Below are positions 9,789 to 18,671 of a stretch of 64,000 nucleotides of DNA, piece by piece. Location of the stretch: the NCBI RefSeq assembly GCF_019029495.1, contig NZ_JAERQM010000001.1, positions 1,054,001 through 1,118,000 of the forward strand. Reading direction: 5' to 3'. The stretch is from Falsiroseomonas oleicola. GTDB taxonomy: Bacteria > Pseudomonadota > Alphaproteobacteria > Acetobacterales > Acetobacteraceae. Numbering within the stretch: the stretch's first letter is position 1; each line of letters starts with the position of its first letter. A program made the position numbers and the translations under genes. A model generated the notes under the pieces. That model worked only from the letters and a program-made list of their open reading frames with translations, did not search any database and had not been told where the DNA came from.

Positions 9789-11063
9789 ATGTTCATTCGG
9801 CTCGCGCCGCTGGTCGCCTTGGCGGCCGGTCTGTTCGCCGCGCTCTCGCCTGCCCAGGCGCAGATCGGCAGCGAACGCTATGCCGCCATGGTGGTGGACC
9901 ACCGCAATGGCACCATCCTGGTTTCCGCCAATGCGGATGAGACGCGGCATCCGGCCTCGCTCACCAAGATGATGACACTCTACATGGTGTTCGATGCGCT
10001 GCGGGACGGCCGCCTCTCGCTCGGCTCCGCCGTGCCGATCTCGGAGGAGGCGGCGTCCCGCCCGCCTTCCAAGCTTGGCATCCCGGCCGGCGGCAGCGTG
10101 ACGGTGGAGCAGGGCATCCTGTCCCTGGTCACCAAATCCGCCAATGACGTGGCCGCGGCCTTCGGCGAATTGCTCGGCGGCAGCGAGGAACGCTTCGCCC
10201 AGATGATGACGCAGCGCGCCCGCGAACTGGGCATGACGCGCACCACCTTCCGCAACGCCTCCGGCCTGCCGGACTGGGACCAGGTGACGACGGCGCGGGA
10301 CATGGTGACGCTCGGCCGCCGGCTGATGCTCGATTTCCCCGACCGCTACCACTATTTCGGCCGCACCGAGGCCGCCTTCCGCGGCCTGCGCCTGCGCAGC
10401 CACAACCGCATGCTGACCAGCTATGAGGGCGTGGACGGCATCAAGACCGGCTATATCCGCGCCAGCGGCTTCAACATCGTCACCAGCGCCAATCGCGACG
10501 GGCGCCGGGTGGTGGGCGCGGTGTTCGGTGGCAGTTCCTGGGTGGAGCGCGACCAGCACATGACGGCGCTGCTCGACCAGGGTTTTGATCGGCTGGGCGC
10601 GACGCCACGCGCCGCCATGGCGCAGGCCGCGGCCGCCCCGCTGGTGATGCGCCAGGCCCAGGCGGCGACCAGCCGCAGCCCCCGCGCCGCGGCCCGCACC
10701 GCCACGGCGCCGACCCGCACCGCGACCCGGCAGGCGCCCCGCCCCGCCGCGCGCAGCGCCTCCGCCGCCCGGGCCACGCCGGCCCGCCCGGCGGCACGCA
10801 GCGCCCGGGCCGCCAGGACGGCACCGCGCCCGGCGGCGGCCCGCACCGCGCCCCGCCCGGCTGCCGCCTGCGCGGCCGCGACCAGCCCCCGCCCGGCAGC
10901 ACAGCCCGCCCGCCGCGCCGCCGCGCCGACCCCCACGGTCCGCACCGCCACCCGAGGCACCGCGGCCACCAGCCGCAGCGCCGCGCGCAGCCCGGTGACC
11001 ACGCGCAGCGCCATCGCCCCGCGCCGCACCACCCCGCTGGCCCCGCCCCGGCCGCGCCGCTGA
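9789..11063 (+). CDS. D-alanyl-D-alanine carboxypeptidase (S11 family) with long basic tail
   Basis: This 424-residue protein has a signal peptide (residues 1-25, ending SPAQAQ) and the complete serine DD-peptidase set: Ser57-Leu-Thr-Lys60, Ser117-Ala-Asn119 and Lys219-Thr-Gly221. It would trim the terminal D-Ala of peptidoglycan stem peptides in the periplasm. After about residue 275 the catalytic domain gives way to about 150 residues made almost only of Ala, Arg, Pro, Thr and Ser (repeats such as RPAARSA and TAPRPAA), strongly basic. It might bind wall polymers or be disordered; this is a guess. The start ATG 9789 is chosen for the signal peptide. Confidence 0.92.
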   Translation: MFIRLAPLVALAAGLFAALSPAQAQIGSERYAAMVVDHRNGTILVSANADETRHPASLTKMMTLYMVFDALRDGRLSLGSAVPISEEAASRPPSKLGIPAGGSVTVEQGILSLVTKSANDVAAAFGELLGGSEERFAQMMTQRARELGMTRTTFRNASGLPDWDQVTTARDMVTLGRRLMLDFPDRYHYFGRTEAAFRGLRLRSHNRMLTSYEGVDGIKTGYIRASGFNIVTSANRDGRRVVGAVFGGSSWVERDQHMTALLDQGFDRLGATPRAAMAQAAAAPLVMRQAQAATSRSPRAAARTATAPTRTATRQAPRPAARSASAARATPARPAARSARAARTAPRPAAARTAPRPAAACAAATSPRPAAQPARRAAAPTPTVRTATRGTAATSRSAARSPVTTRSAIAPRRTTPLAPPRPRR

Positions 11064-11209
11064 GGCACCCCGCCTGACTGGCGCGCGGCCCGCGACACGG
11101 ACGGTGCGACAGCGGGCCGGACCGACTCCGAACAGATCTCCAGGTTTGCTCCCGCGTGCACATCCCCTCGCCCCGCCCGGCCCGGCCATCACATCAAGCT
11201 GAGCCGGCG

Positions 11210-12430
11210 ATGCGCGCGATCGTCCAGCAAGCCGCCGCCCAGCAGCGGCGTCCCAGCCTGCGGGGCGCGCTGCTGCGCCGGCTTGCCGCCGGCCTGCAAC
11301 GCGGCAGCCTGACCATCCTGCTGCCTGACGGATCCACCTGGCAGCATCACGGCCCGGTGCCGGGGCCGGAGGCGATGCTGACGCTGCATCGATGGCGCGC
11401 GCTGCGGCGCCTCGCCTGGGGCGGCGATGTCGCCTTCGCCGAGGCCTATGGCGACGGCGACTGGTCCAGCCCCGATCCCGCCAGCCTGATCGCCCTGGCC
11501 TGCGTCAATGCGGAGACGGTCGACCCGTTGGTCGGCGGCTCGCGCCTCGCGCGGGCGTGGAACCGGCTGCGGCACCGGCTGCGCCGCAACAGTCACGCCG
11601 GTAGCCGCCGCAACATCCTGGCCCATTACGACCTCGGCAACGATTTCTTCGCCGCCTGGCTCGACCCAGGCATGTCCTATTCCTCCGCGCTGTATCACGG
11701 GCCGGAGGAGACGCTGGAGGCGGCGCAGACCGCGAAGCAGGACCGGGCCATCGCGCTGCTGGAGATGCAGGGCGGCGAGTCGGTGCTGGAGATCGGCATC
11801 GGCTGGGGCGGGCTGGTGGAGCGGCTGCTGCGGACGGTGCCCGGCACGCGGCTGACCGGGCTGACCCTTTCCCCCCGCCAGCTGGCCCATGCCAGCGCGC
11901 GGCTCACGGCGGCGGGCCTCGCGCCACGCGCCGCGCTCGCGCTGCGCGACTATCGCGACGAGGCCGGGCGCTTCGACCGCATCGTCTCCATCGAGATGTT
12001 CGAGGCGGTGGGCGAGGCCTATTGGCCCGTCTTCTTCGCGGCGCTGCGCGCGCGTCTCGTGGAAGGCGGGCTGGCGGTGCTGCAGGTCATCACCATCGCG
12101 GAGGAGCGCTTCGCCGCCTATCGCCAGGGGGCGGATTTCATCCAGACGCATATCTTCCCCGGCGGCATGCTGCCCTCCCCTTCCGTGCTGCGGGCCGAGA
12201 TCGCGCGCGCCGGCCTGGTGCTGGACCATGCGGAATGCTTCGGCGAGAGCTATGCTCGCACGCTCGCCGAATGGCATGCGCGCTTCCTGGCGGCGCAGCC
12301 GCGCATGGCGGGAATGGGGCTGGATGCGCGCTTCCAGCGGCTGTGGCGCTACTACCTGGCCTATTGCGAGGGCGGCTTCCGCACAGGCGCCATCGATGTG
12401 GGCCTCTATCGGATCCGGCGGCCCGGCTAG
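11210..12430 (+). CDS. Cyclopropane-fatty-acyl-phospholipid synthase family methyltransferase
   Basis: A 406-residue protein with the CFA synthase architecture. The N-terminal lipid-facing domain (residues 30-130, with FAEAYGDGDW) is followed by the AHYDLGNDFFAAWLDP motif, YSSALY, and the SAM-binding loop LEIGIGWGG. It would transfer a methylene group from S-adenosylmethionine to membrane unsaturated acyl chains. Other conserved elements are SIEMFEAVGE and QTHIFPGGMLPS. The start is chosen at ATG 11210; an upstream ATG at 11156 would only add low-complexity residues. The gene runs convergently into the HdeD-like gene with one base between the stops. Confidence 0.9.
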   Translation: MRAIVQQAAAQQRRPSLRGALLRRLAAGLQRGSLTILLPDGSTWQHHGPVPGPEAMLTLHRWRALRRLAWGGDVAFAEAYGDGDWSSPDPASLIALACVNAETVDPLVGGSRLARAWNRLRHRLRRNSHAGSRRNILAHYDLGNDFFAAWLDPGMSYSSALYHGPEETLEAAQTAKQDRAIALLEMQGGESVLEIGIGWGGLVERLLRTVPGTRLTGLTLSPRQLAHASARLTAAGLAPRAALALRDYRDEAGRFDRIVSIEMFEAVGEAYWPVFFAALRARLVEGGLAVLQVITIAEERFAAYRQGADFIQTHIFPGGMLPSPSVLRAEIARAGLVLDHAECFGESYARTLAEWHARFLAAQPRMAGMGLDARFQRLWRYYLAYCEGGFRTGAIDVGLYRIRRPG

Positions 12431-12431
12431 A

Positions 12432-13781
12432 CTAGGCCGCCTCCGGGCGCCCCGCCTCCGGCACCGAATCCCGCATGCTGCGGCGGAAGCGCGAAAGGAA
12501 CCAGGCGAAGCGGGCGGACCAGGAAAGCTCCGGCCGGTCGACGATGCGCGACAGCGGCACGACGTAGTCCAGCAGGAATCCCGGCGTCCAGGTGGCGGAA
12601 TCCGCCCGCACCCGCATCAGCGCGGCCAGCCACAGGTCGGGGTTCAGCAGCAGGCCAAGCAGCCGCCGCCAGGGATGTGGCGTGGCCAGCACGCCCTCCA
12701 GCGCCGCATCCAGCGCCCCGGCGATGACGGTGGAGCAGTTGCGGTTGACCACGTTGTAGAGCGTGTCCTGCCGGTAGCCGATCCAGAAGGCGCGCAGCCG
12801 GCGGGCATTGTAGGTGTGGAAGCGCACCTCCTGGTCCGCCTCCACCCAGTTGGCGACCTCCACCGCATAGGAGGGCTGGAAGATGCCCGGCGCATCATTG
12901 TCCGTGCTGGCACTGAGCGCATGCAGGAAATGGTCGCGGGAGCGTGTCCTCTCCTCCACCGGGTAGTGGCTGATATAGACGTCCGGCGCCATTTCCAGCG
13001 AGGAATGGCCGGTGGAGATGCTGCCATCGGGATTCACCGCACCGAAATAGCGGTCCACGATCGGCATGCGCTCGGTGTCGACGGCGCAGCCGCGCGGTGT
13101 CCAGACGCGGATCAGCAGCGGCGTCTCGCTGCGGCCCGGCGGCGTGTCGTCATCCACCAGGATCGGCGCATGCTCGTACCAGCCGCGACCGGCGAAGATC
13201 GGCAGCATCAGGATCGCCACCTCCTCCTCCAGGTTCCGCAGCATGACGCCCAGCCGCAGCAGCAGCCAGCCGGCCAGGCCGAGGAAGGCGCCGATGCAGA
13301 GGGGGATGTTCTGGCTGCGCGGCAGCGGCCAGTTCAGGATCAGCATGGCCGCCAGCAGCACCTCCGCCGCAGCGATCGCCACATGCAGGCGCCAGCCGCG
13401 GAACTTGCCGACCAGCGCCGGCACCACGCGCCCGATGGCATCGGTCAGGAAGAGGATGGCGAGCAGCCAGCCCAGCGCCAGGTCGCTCTGGAAGGGCGCC
13501 AGGATCAGCAGCAGGCCCATGAGGACGGAGGCCGCCGGCAACACCCAGGCGAGACGCTCCGCCCCGCGCTGCCGGGCGGCGAGCGCCCCGGCCAGCGCAG
13601 CCGCGCCATAGGCGGCGAAGGCCAGGCCGAGCAGCGCGCCGGCAATCTCGGCGAAGGCCGGCACGACATTGGCGGCGATCAGGATGGCCAGGAGGATGAG
13701 GCTGCCGCCGAGGACCGAGATGGCGGACCAGTGGGCTCGGAAGGATGCCGGCCCAATCAACAGAAACGCCAGCTTCAGCAT
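12432..13781 (-). CDS. HdeD-like membrane protein with C-terminal possible permuted papain-like domain
   Basis: A 449-residue protein. Residues 1-185 form six or seven membrane helices in the DUF308/HdeD style (acid-resistance membrane protein family). Residues 200-450 are soluble and include TGHSSLEM (His259) and, 90 residues later, VVNRNCSTVIAGALD (Cys349). A His before a Cys in these contexts is the order of circularly permuted NlpC/P60-type papain folds. This suggests a thiol hydrolase or acyltransferase tied to the membrane, but that is an inference. The function is unknown. It stands alone between the CFA synthase (convergent) and the DSD1 gene. Confidence 0.6.
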   Translation of the reverse strand: MLKLAFLLIGPASFRAHWSAISVLGGSLILLAILIAANVVPAFAEIAGALLGLAFAAYGAAALAGALAARQRGAERLAWVLPAASVLMGLLLILAPFQSDLALGWLLAILFLTDAIGRVVPALVGKFRGWRLHVAIAAAEVLLAAMLILNWPLPRSQNIPLCIGAFLGLAGWLLLRLGVMLRNLEEEVAILMLPIFAGRGWYEHAPILVDDDTPPGRSETPLLIRVWTPRGCAVDTERMPIVDRYFGAVNPDGSISTGHSSLEMAPDVYISHYPVEERTRSRDHFLHALSASTDNDAPGIFQPSYAVEVANWVEADQEVRFHTYNARRLRAFWIGYRQDTLYNVVNRNCSTVIAGALDAALEGVLATPHPWRRLLGLLLNPDLWLAALMRVRADSATWTPGFLLDYVVPLSRIVDRPELSWSARFAWFLSRFRRSMRDSVPEAGRPEAA

Positions 13782-13902
13782 GCAGACGACCCAGACAGCC
13801 GGGCCGGCTTACTAATCCCGGAAACGAAACCGGTAAAGCAGGGCGGGGCGCAGCCGGCGCGGTCAGTCGACGCCGGACGCACCCGCCCTTGTCCTTCCGT
13901 CC

Positions 13903-15012
13903 TCAGGCCATGCCGCCCCGCGCCGCCACCGGCCAGAGGCATTCCACCCGGCCCTTGCGCACCCCGACATACCAATCGTGGCGATCCACCGTCGGGTCGC
14001 AATGGCCCGGCACCAGCCGCACGGACTGGCCGAGGCGCGGCAGGGCCGAGGGGTCTTCCGCCTTCAGCGTCCCATGCTCATCCGAGGCGCCGGCATAGGT
14101 CACGCCCGGGAAGCCGTGCACCAGCGGCGGGCCGCTGTCGATCGCCACCGCCTTGTGCCCGGCATCCACCACCGCGAGGCCCGGGCGCGGCGCCGACATC
14201 ACCTGGGCCAGCACGAACAGGGACTGGCGGAAGGGCGGCGGGTCGTCGTTGCGGCCGTAATCGGCATCCATGAAGGCATAGGAGCCGGCCTGGATCTCGT
14301 TCCAGACGCCGCTCGCCAGCTCGTTGCGGAAGGTGCCGGTGCCGGCGCCGCCGACGATGGCGCAGTCCAGCCCGCGCTGACGCAGCTGTTCGACCGTGCG
14401 CCGCGTGCCGTCCGCCGCCGCGCCGATGGCCTGCTGGCGCTGGGCCGGCGTGCGGTAGTGCTGGGCGCTGCCGTGATAGGATTGCAGCCCGCCGAAGATC
14501 AGGTGGCGGCTGCCGGCGATGCGCTCGGCCAGCGCCACCGCCTCCGGCCCCGGCGCCACGCCGCAGCGGCCGCCGCCGCAATCGATCTCGACCAGCACGG
14601 TCATGCGCAGGCCGGCGGCCTCGGCCGCGGATTCGATGGCGGCGATGCCGTGTTCGCCATCGGCGCAGACGGCGACCTTCGCCAGGCCGGACAAAGCGGC
14701 GAGGCGGGCCAGCTTGCGCGGCGCGATCACCTCGTTGCTCACCAGGATGTCCGGCACGCCGCCCCAGGCCAGCGCCTCGGCCTCCGCCACCTTCTGCACG
14801 CATTGGCCGATGGCGCCGCGCTTCATCTGCTGCAGGGCGATGATCGGGGATTTATGTGTCTTGGCATGGGCACGCAGCTTCGCGCCGGTCGGCGCCAGGA
14901 TCGCCGCCATGGTGTCGAGGTTGTGCTCGAAGGCATCGAGGTCGAGCAGCAGCGCGGGGGTATCAACCTCCTCCTCGCGCATCCCGGGTTCGGCGGGCGG
15001 TGCTTGCAGCAT
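13903..15012 (-). CDS. DSD1-family PLP-dependent amino acid lyase/aldolase
   Basis: A 369-residue fold-type III PLP enzyme. The PLP lysine is Lys51 in RAHAKTHKS, and the alanine-racemase-like barrel carries VLVEIDCGGGRCG. The C-terminal domain ends with the metal-site motif VPGHCDPTVD. This combination is shared by D-threonine aldolase, D-3-hydroxyaspartate aldolase and eukaryotic-type D-serine dehydratase; the exact substrate cannot be chosen. Start ATG 15012 (MLQAPPAEPG) overlaps nothing and lies 14 bases after the aminotransferase stop, so the two genes form an operon likely to handle an amino acid. Confidence 0.85.
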   Translation of the reverse strand: MLQAPPAEPGMREEEVDTPALLLDLDAFEHNLDTMAAILAPTGAKLRAHAKTHKSPIIALQQMKRGAIGQCVQKVAEAEALAWGGVPDILVSNEVIAPRKLARLAALSGLAKVAVCADGEHGIAAIESAAEAAGLRMTVLVEIDCGGGRCGVAPGPEAVALAERIAGSRHLIFGGLQSYHGSAQHYRTPAQRQQAIGAAADGTRRTVEQLRQRGLDCAIVGGAGTGTFRNELASGVWNEIQAGSYAFMDADYGRNDDPPPFRQSLFVLAQVMSAPRPGLAVVDAGHKAVAIDSGPPLVHGFPGVTYAGASDEHGTLKAEDPSALPRLGQSVRLVPGHCDPTVDRHDWYVGVRKGRVECLWPVAARGGMA

Positions 15013-15025
15013 CTTTTTCCGGTCC

Positions 15026-16129
15026 TCAGTCAGCCAGCGCGGCGGTGAGCGCGCCCATGATGGGGTCAATTTGAGAAAGGTCGTTGTAGCCGTGGAAGCT
15101 GATGCGGATGCGGCCGCGGCCGTTCCACGTCAGCACGTTCCGCTCCGCCATGGCGGCCACGATGCGGGACGCGCGGGGATGGGCGATGCAGACGCTGGCG
15201 CCGTGCCGCGCCGGGTCGGGCGGGGTGATGCTCGGAATGCCGGCCTGGTCCAGCCGTGCCAGCAATGCCGTGGTCAGACCCTGCACATGCGCCTGCATGG
15301 CGCCGCGCGGCAGGCTTTCGTGCAGATCCATCGCCGCCTGCAAGGCATAGGCCGGCAGATGCGCCGGATTGCCTCGGGTGAAGCGATTGGCATCCGGCCG
15401 CAGCGGCGGCGCGCTGCGGTATTCGTTGGAGGCATCGTCCGCCACCGAATACCAGCCCGCCGTCGCCGGCGCCCAGCCCGGCTGCCGCGCCCGGTTCCAA
15501 TAGGCGATGGCGAGGCCGGTGCCGCCCAGCATCCATTTGTAGCAGGCGGCGAAGGCGAAATCGGCGATTCCGGCCTCCACCGGTAGCCAGCCGCTCGCCT
15601 GGGTATAGTCCACCACCAGCAGCGCGCCGACGCGATCCGCCGCCGCCCGCAGCGGCGCCAGATCCGGCCGGCTGGCATCGAAATAGGACGCGGCGCTGGC
15701 CGCCACCATCCGCGTGCGCGCATCCACCGCCGCCGCCACCGCATCCGCGTCCATGATCGGCACGTGGCGCAGGGTCACGCCGCGACGCATCGCCATCGGC
15801 AGGGCGATGGAGGGGTATTCATGGGCATCGAGCACGACATTGTCGCCCTCCCGCCAATCCAGGCTCTCGACCAGCATCGACATGCCCTCGGCCACCGAGG
15901 AGACGAGCCCGATATCCGGCGTCGCCACGGACCAGAAGGCCGCGAGCCGGGCGCGCAGGCGGTCGACCTCCGCATCCATGCGGGCGCGGCCGGCCGGGCC
16001 GGTGGATTTGTCCAGCGCATAGCGCGCCAGCGCGGCGCCCTGGGCATGCGGCACCGGGGTCTGGCCGCCGGCGCAGACATGGATCAGGTCGGGCGGAATC
16101 AGGAAGTCAGTCGGGGCGAAAAGGGGCAC
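15026..16129 (-). CDS. Class V aminotransferase-family PLP enzyme
   Basis: A protein of about 367 residues with the fold-type I class V pattern: VVLDAHEYPS, LLVVDYTQASG (Asp174), and the PLP lysine in ACYKWMLGGTG (Lys198), followed by a C-terminal HGYN segment. Relatives include cysteine desulfurase-like, kynureninase-like and isopenicillin epimerase-like enzymes; the substrate is not clear. The start is ambiguous: GTG 16129 (VPLFAPTDFLIPPD) is chosen because upstream codons give Arg/Cys-rich noise. It precedes the DSD1 gene in one operon and is divergent from the acyl-CoA dehydrogenase. Confidence 0.8.
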   Translation of the reverse strand: MPLFAPTDFLIPPDLIHVCAGGQTPVPHAQGAALARYALDKSTGPAGRARMDAEVDRLRARLAAFWSVATPDIGLVSSVAEGMSMLVESLDWREGDNVVLDAHEYPSIALPMAMRRGVTLRHVPIMDADAVAAAVDARTRMVAASAASYFDASRPDLAPLRAAADRVGALLVVDYTQASGWLPVEAGIADFAFAACYKWMLGGTGLAIAYWNRARQPGWAPATAGWYSVADDASNEYRSAPPLRPDANRFTRGNPAHLPAYALQAAMDLHESLPRGAMQAHVQGLTTALLARLDQAGIPSITPPDPARHGASVCIAHPRASRIVAAMAERNVLTWNGRGRIRISFHGYNDLSQIDPIMGALTAALAD

Positions 16130-16196
16130 GGCGGTCCTGGCGGGGTTGCGCTTCGCCCGCAGCTTGGCACGCTGCGCGCGGAGGAGACAGACACCC

Positions 16197-17363
16197 ATGG
16201 ATTTCGCCCTGACCGAGGCGCAGCAGGCGCTGCATGACGCGGTCGCCCGCATCTGCGCCGGCTTCGACGATGCCTATTGGCTGGCGGCGGATCGCGGCCA
16301 CCGCTTTCCGGTCGAGTTCCACCAGGCCATGGCCCGCGACGGCTGGCTCGGCATCTGCATGCCGGAACGGGTGGGTGGCGCCGGGCTCGGCGTGACGGAG
16401 GCGGCGATCATGATGCAGGCGGTGGCGCAATCCGGCGCCGCCATGTCCGGCGCCTCCGCCATCCACATGAACATCTTCGGGCCCATGCCCGTGGTGGTGC
16501 ATGGCTCCGAAGCGCAGCAGGATCGGATGTTGCCGCCATTGATCGCAGGCACCGAAAAGGCCTGTTTCGCGGTGACGGAGCCGAATACGGGCCTCGACAC
16601 CACACAGCTGAAAACCTTCGCGGAGCGGCGCGGCGACGGCTATGTCGTGCATGGCCAGAAGGTCTGGATCAGCACCGCGCAGGTCGCCGACCGCGTGCTG
16701 CTGCTGGCCCGCACCACGCCGCTGGAGCAGGTGAAGAAGCGCAGCGAGGGCCTGTCGCTGTTCTACACCAAGCTCGACCGCAGCAAGGTCCAGGTGCGCG
16801 AGATTCCGAAGATGGGCCGCCACGCCGTCGATTCGAACGAGCTCTTCATCGACGGGCTGGAAGTGCCGCTGGAGGATCGCATCGGCGCGGAAGGCCAGGG
16901 CTTCGCCTACATCCTGCACGGCATGAATCCCGAGCGCATCCTGGTCGCGGCGGAGGCCGTGGGCATCGGCCATGCCGCCATCGCCCGGGCCAGCGCCTAC
17001 GCCAAGGAACGCGTGGTCTTCGGCCGCCCCATCGGCCGCAACCAGGCGATCCAGCATCCGCTGGCGCAATGCTGGATGCAGTTGGAGGCGGCGCGGCTGA
17101 TGGTGATGCAGGCGGCCTGGCGCTACGACCAGGGGCTGGATTGCGGCGCGGAAGCGAATGCGGCGAAATACCTGGCCGGGGAGGCCGGATTCAACGCCTG
17201 CCAGCAGGCGGTGATGACGCTGGGCGGCTATGGCTATGCGCAGGAATTCCATCTGGAACGCCTGCTGCGCGAAAGCCTGATCCCGCGCATCGCCCCGGTC
17301 AGCCCGCAGCTCGTGCTCTGCTACATCGCCGAGCGCGTTCTCGGACTTCCCCGAAGCTACTGA
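16197..17363 (+). CDS. Acyl-CoA dehydrogenase family protein
   Basis: A 388-residue flavoprotein with the full ACAD order. It has an N-terminal helical domain, the middle beta domain with CFAVTEPNTGLDT and KVWISTAQVAD (FAD and substrate contacts), and a C-terminal helical domain with RVVFGRPIGRNQAIQHPLAQ and TLGGYGYAQEFHLERLLRES. It would oxidise an acyl-CoA to a 2-enoyl-CoA with FAD and pass electrons to ETF. ATG 16197 follows GAGGAG at close spacing. The hydrolase gene downstream starts six bases after the stop, so the two are co-transcribed. Confidence 0.93.
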   Translation: MDFALTEAQQALHDAVARICAGFDDAYWLAADRGHRFPVEFHQAMARDGWLGICMPERVGGAGLGVTEAAIMMQAVAQSGAAMSGASAIHMNIFGPMPVVVHGSEAQQDRMLPPLIAGTEKACFAVTEPNTGLDTTQLKTFAERRGDGYVVHGQKVWISTAQVADRVLLLARTTPLEQVKKRSEGLSLFYTKLDRSKVQVREIPKMGRHAVDSNELFIDGLEVPLEDRIGAEGQGFAYILHGMNPERILVAAEAVGIGHAAIARASAYAKERVVFGRPIGRNQAIQHPLAQCWMQLEAARLMVMQAAWRYDQGLDCGAEANAAKYLAGEAGFNACQQAVMTLGGYGYAQEFHLERLLRESLIPRIAPVSPQLVLCYIAERVLGLPRSY

Positions 17364-17369
17364 GACTGG

Positions 17370-18206
17370 ATGTTATTGATGCTTGCCGAGTTGGATGCCC
17401 AGGCCACGAAGGTCGAAACCCCGAGCGGCAGTGGCCGCATGGTCTGGCGGATATGGAATGCCTCGGGCGGCACGCCGGTGATGCTGCTGCATGGCGGCAG
17501 CGGGTCCTGGCGGCATTGGGTGAAGCAGATTCCCTGGCTGGCGGCGCAGCGCATGGTGATCGCGCCCGATATCCCCGGCCTGGGCGAAAGCGACGATCCG
17601 CCGGAGCCGCAGGACCCCGCGACCATCGCCGGCGTGCTGGTGGAGGGGCTGAAGCGGATCGTGCCGGATACGGCGGCGATGGACCTCGTCGGCTTTTCCT
17701 TCGGCGCCATCACCAGCGGCCATGTGGCGCGGCTGCTGGCGCCCCGGCTGCGCAGCGTCACCATCTGCGGCGCCGGCGCGCTGGGCACGCCGCGCAGCCC
17801 GACGCATCTGGTCAAGGTGCGGGACAAGCAGGGCGCGGAGAAGGTGGCGGCACACCGCCACAACCTGGCGAGCCTGATGTTCGCGGACCCGCAGAAAATC
17901 GACGCGCTGGCGCTGGAGATCCAGGAGATCAATTCCCAGGCCGCCCGCCTGCGCAGCCGCCAATTCGCGCCCAGCGGCAATCTGAAGGAAGCCCTGGCCG
18001 CCGCCATCGGCGTGCCCGTCAATGCCATCTGGGGGGAGCGCGATGCCGTGGCCTGGCCCAATCTCCAGCTTCGCATCGATGCACTGCTGGAGGCCCGGCC
18101 GGGCGCGCGCGTGGCCGTGGTGCCCGGCGCCGGGCATTGGGTGGCCTATGAGGCGGCGGCGGAGACCGATGCGCTGCTGCGGGATTGGTTGGTATCGAAC
18201 CATTAG
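17370..18206 (+). CDS. Alpha/beta fold hydrolase
   Basis: A 278-residue alpha/beta hydrolase with the LLHGGSGSWRHW oxyanion region, DIPGLGESDDP, and the nucleophile elbow GFSFGA (Ser110). It also has WGERDAVAWP (acid residue) and the catalytic His in PGAGHWVAYEA. This is the catabolic MhpC/lactonase-like branch; the substrate is unknown. Tight spacing to the acyl-CoA dehydrogenase suggests that both act on the same compound class, perhaps an acyl-CoA or ester. The start could be ATG 17370 or 17382; the first is used. Confidence 0.88.
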   Translation: MLLMLAELDAQATKVETPSGSGRMVWRIWNASGGTPVMLLHGGSGSWRHWVKQIPWLAAQRMVIAPDIPGLGESDDPPEPQDPATIAGVLVEGLKRIVPDTAAMDLVGFSFGAITSGHVARLLAPRLRSVTICGAGALGTPRSPTHLVKVRDKQGAEKVAAHRHNLASLMFADPQKIDALALEIQEINSQAARLRSRQFAPSGNLKEALAAAIGVPVNAIWGERDAVAWPNLQLRIDALLEARPGARVAVVPGAGHWVAYEAAAETDALLRDWLVSNH

Positions 18207-18269
18207 ACGAACGAACCAAACGCATCCTGCCGCGTTGAAGCCCCGAATGGCCGCCTTGGCCTCGGGAGC

Positions 18270-18638
18270 ATGGGCTTGAGTATCTTCAAATCGATTCTGA
18301 CCAAGATCTTCGGCGATCGCGACGCCGCCGCCGCCGCCACGCCGGCCGGCACCACCACGACGGCCACCACGCCCATCGCGCAGGTGGATGTGGAAGTCGT
18401 CCTGATGCAGATGGCCGCCGCCTCCAAGCAGAAGCTGGATTGGCGGCGGTCCATCGTCGACCTGCTGAAGCTGCTGGGCCTCGACAGCACGCAGGACGCG
18501 CGTCGCGACCTGGCGAAGGAACTGCGCTACACGGGCGACATGGCCGATACGGCCACGATGAACCTGTGGCTGCATCGCCAGGTGATGACCAAGCTGGCGG
18601 AGAATGGCGGCCGCGTGCCGAATTCGCTGCGGGCCTGA
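18270..18638 (+). CDS. DUF3597 family protein
   Basis: A 122-residue protein. It has a short N-terminal helix (GLSIFKSILTKIFGDRD), an Ala/Thr-rich linker, and a conserved core (VDVEVVLMQMAAASKQKLDWRRSIVDLLKLL and STQDARRDLAKELRYTGD) that I recognise as DUF3597. The fold is reported as a small helical bundle, but no function is assigned. It may be expressed alone, with the end marked by the hairpin at 18646-18671. Confidence 0.85.
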   Translation: MGLSIFKSILTKIFGDRDAAAAATPAGTTTTATTPIAQVDVEVVLMQMAAASKQKLDWRRSIVDLLKLLGLDSTQDARRDLAKELRYTGDMADTATMNLWLHRQVMTKLAENGGRVPNSLRA

Positions 18639-18645
18639 TCTCCCG

Positions 18646-18671
18646 ATGGGCGGCTGGGTTCAGCCGCCCAT
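18646..18671. terminator. Perfect hairpin between convergent genes
   Basis: ATGGGCGGCTG pairs exactly with CAGCCGCCCAT around a four-base loop. It lies between the DUF3597 stop and the end of the maleate-isomerase-like gene, so it could end both transcripts. There is no T-run, hence moderate confidence. Confidence 0.5.
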
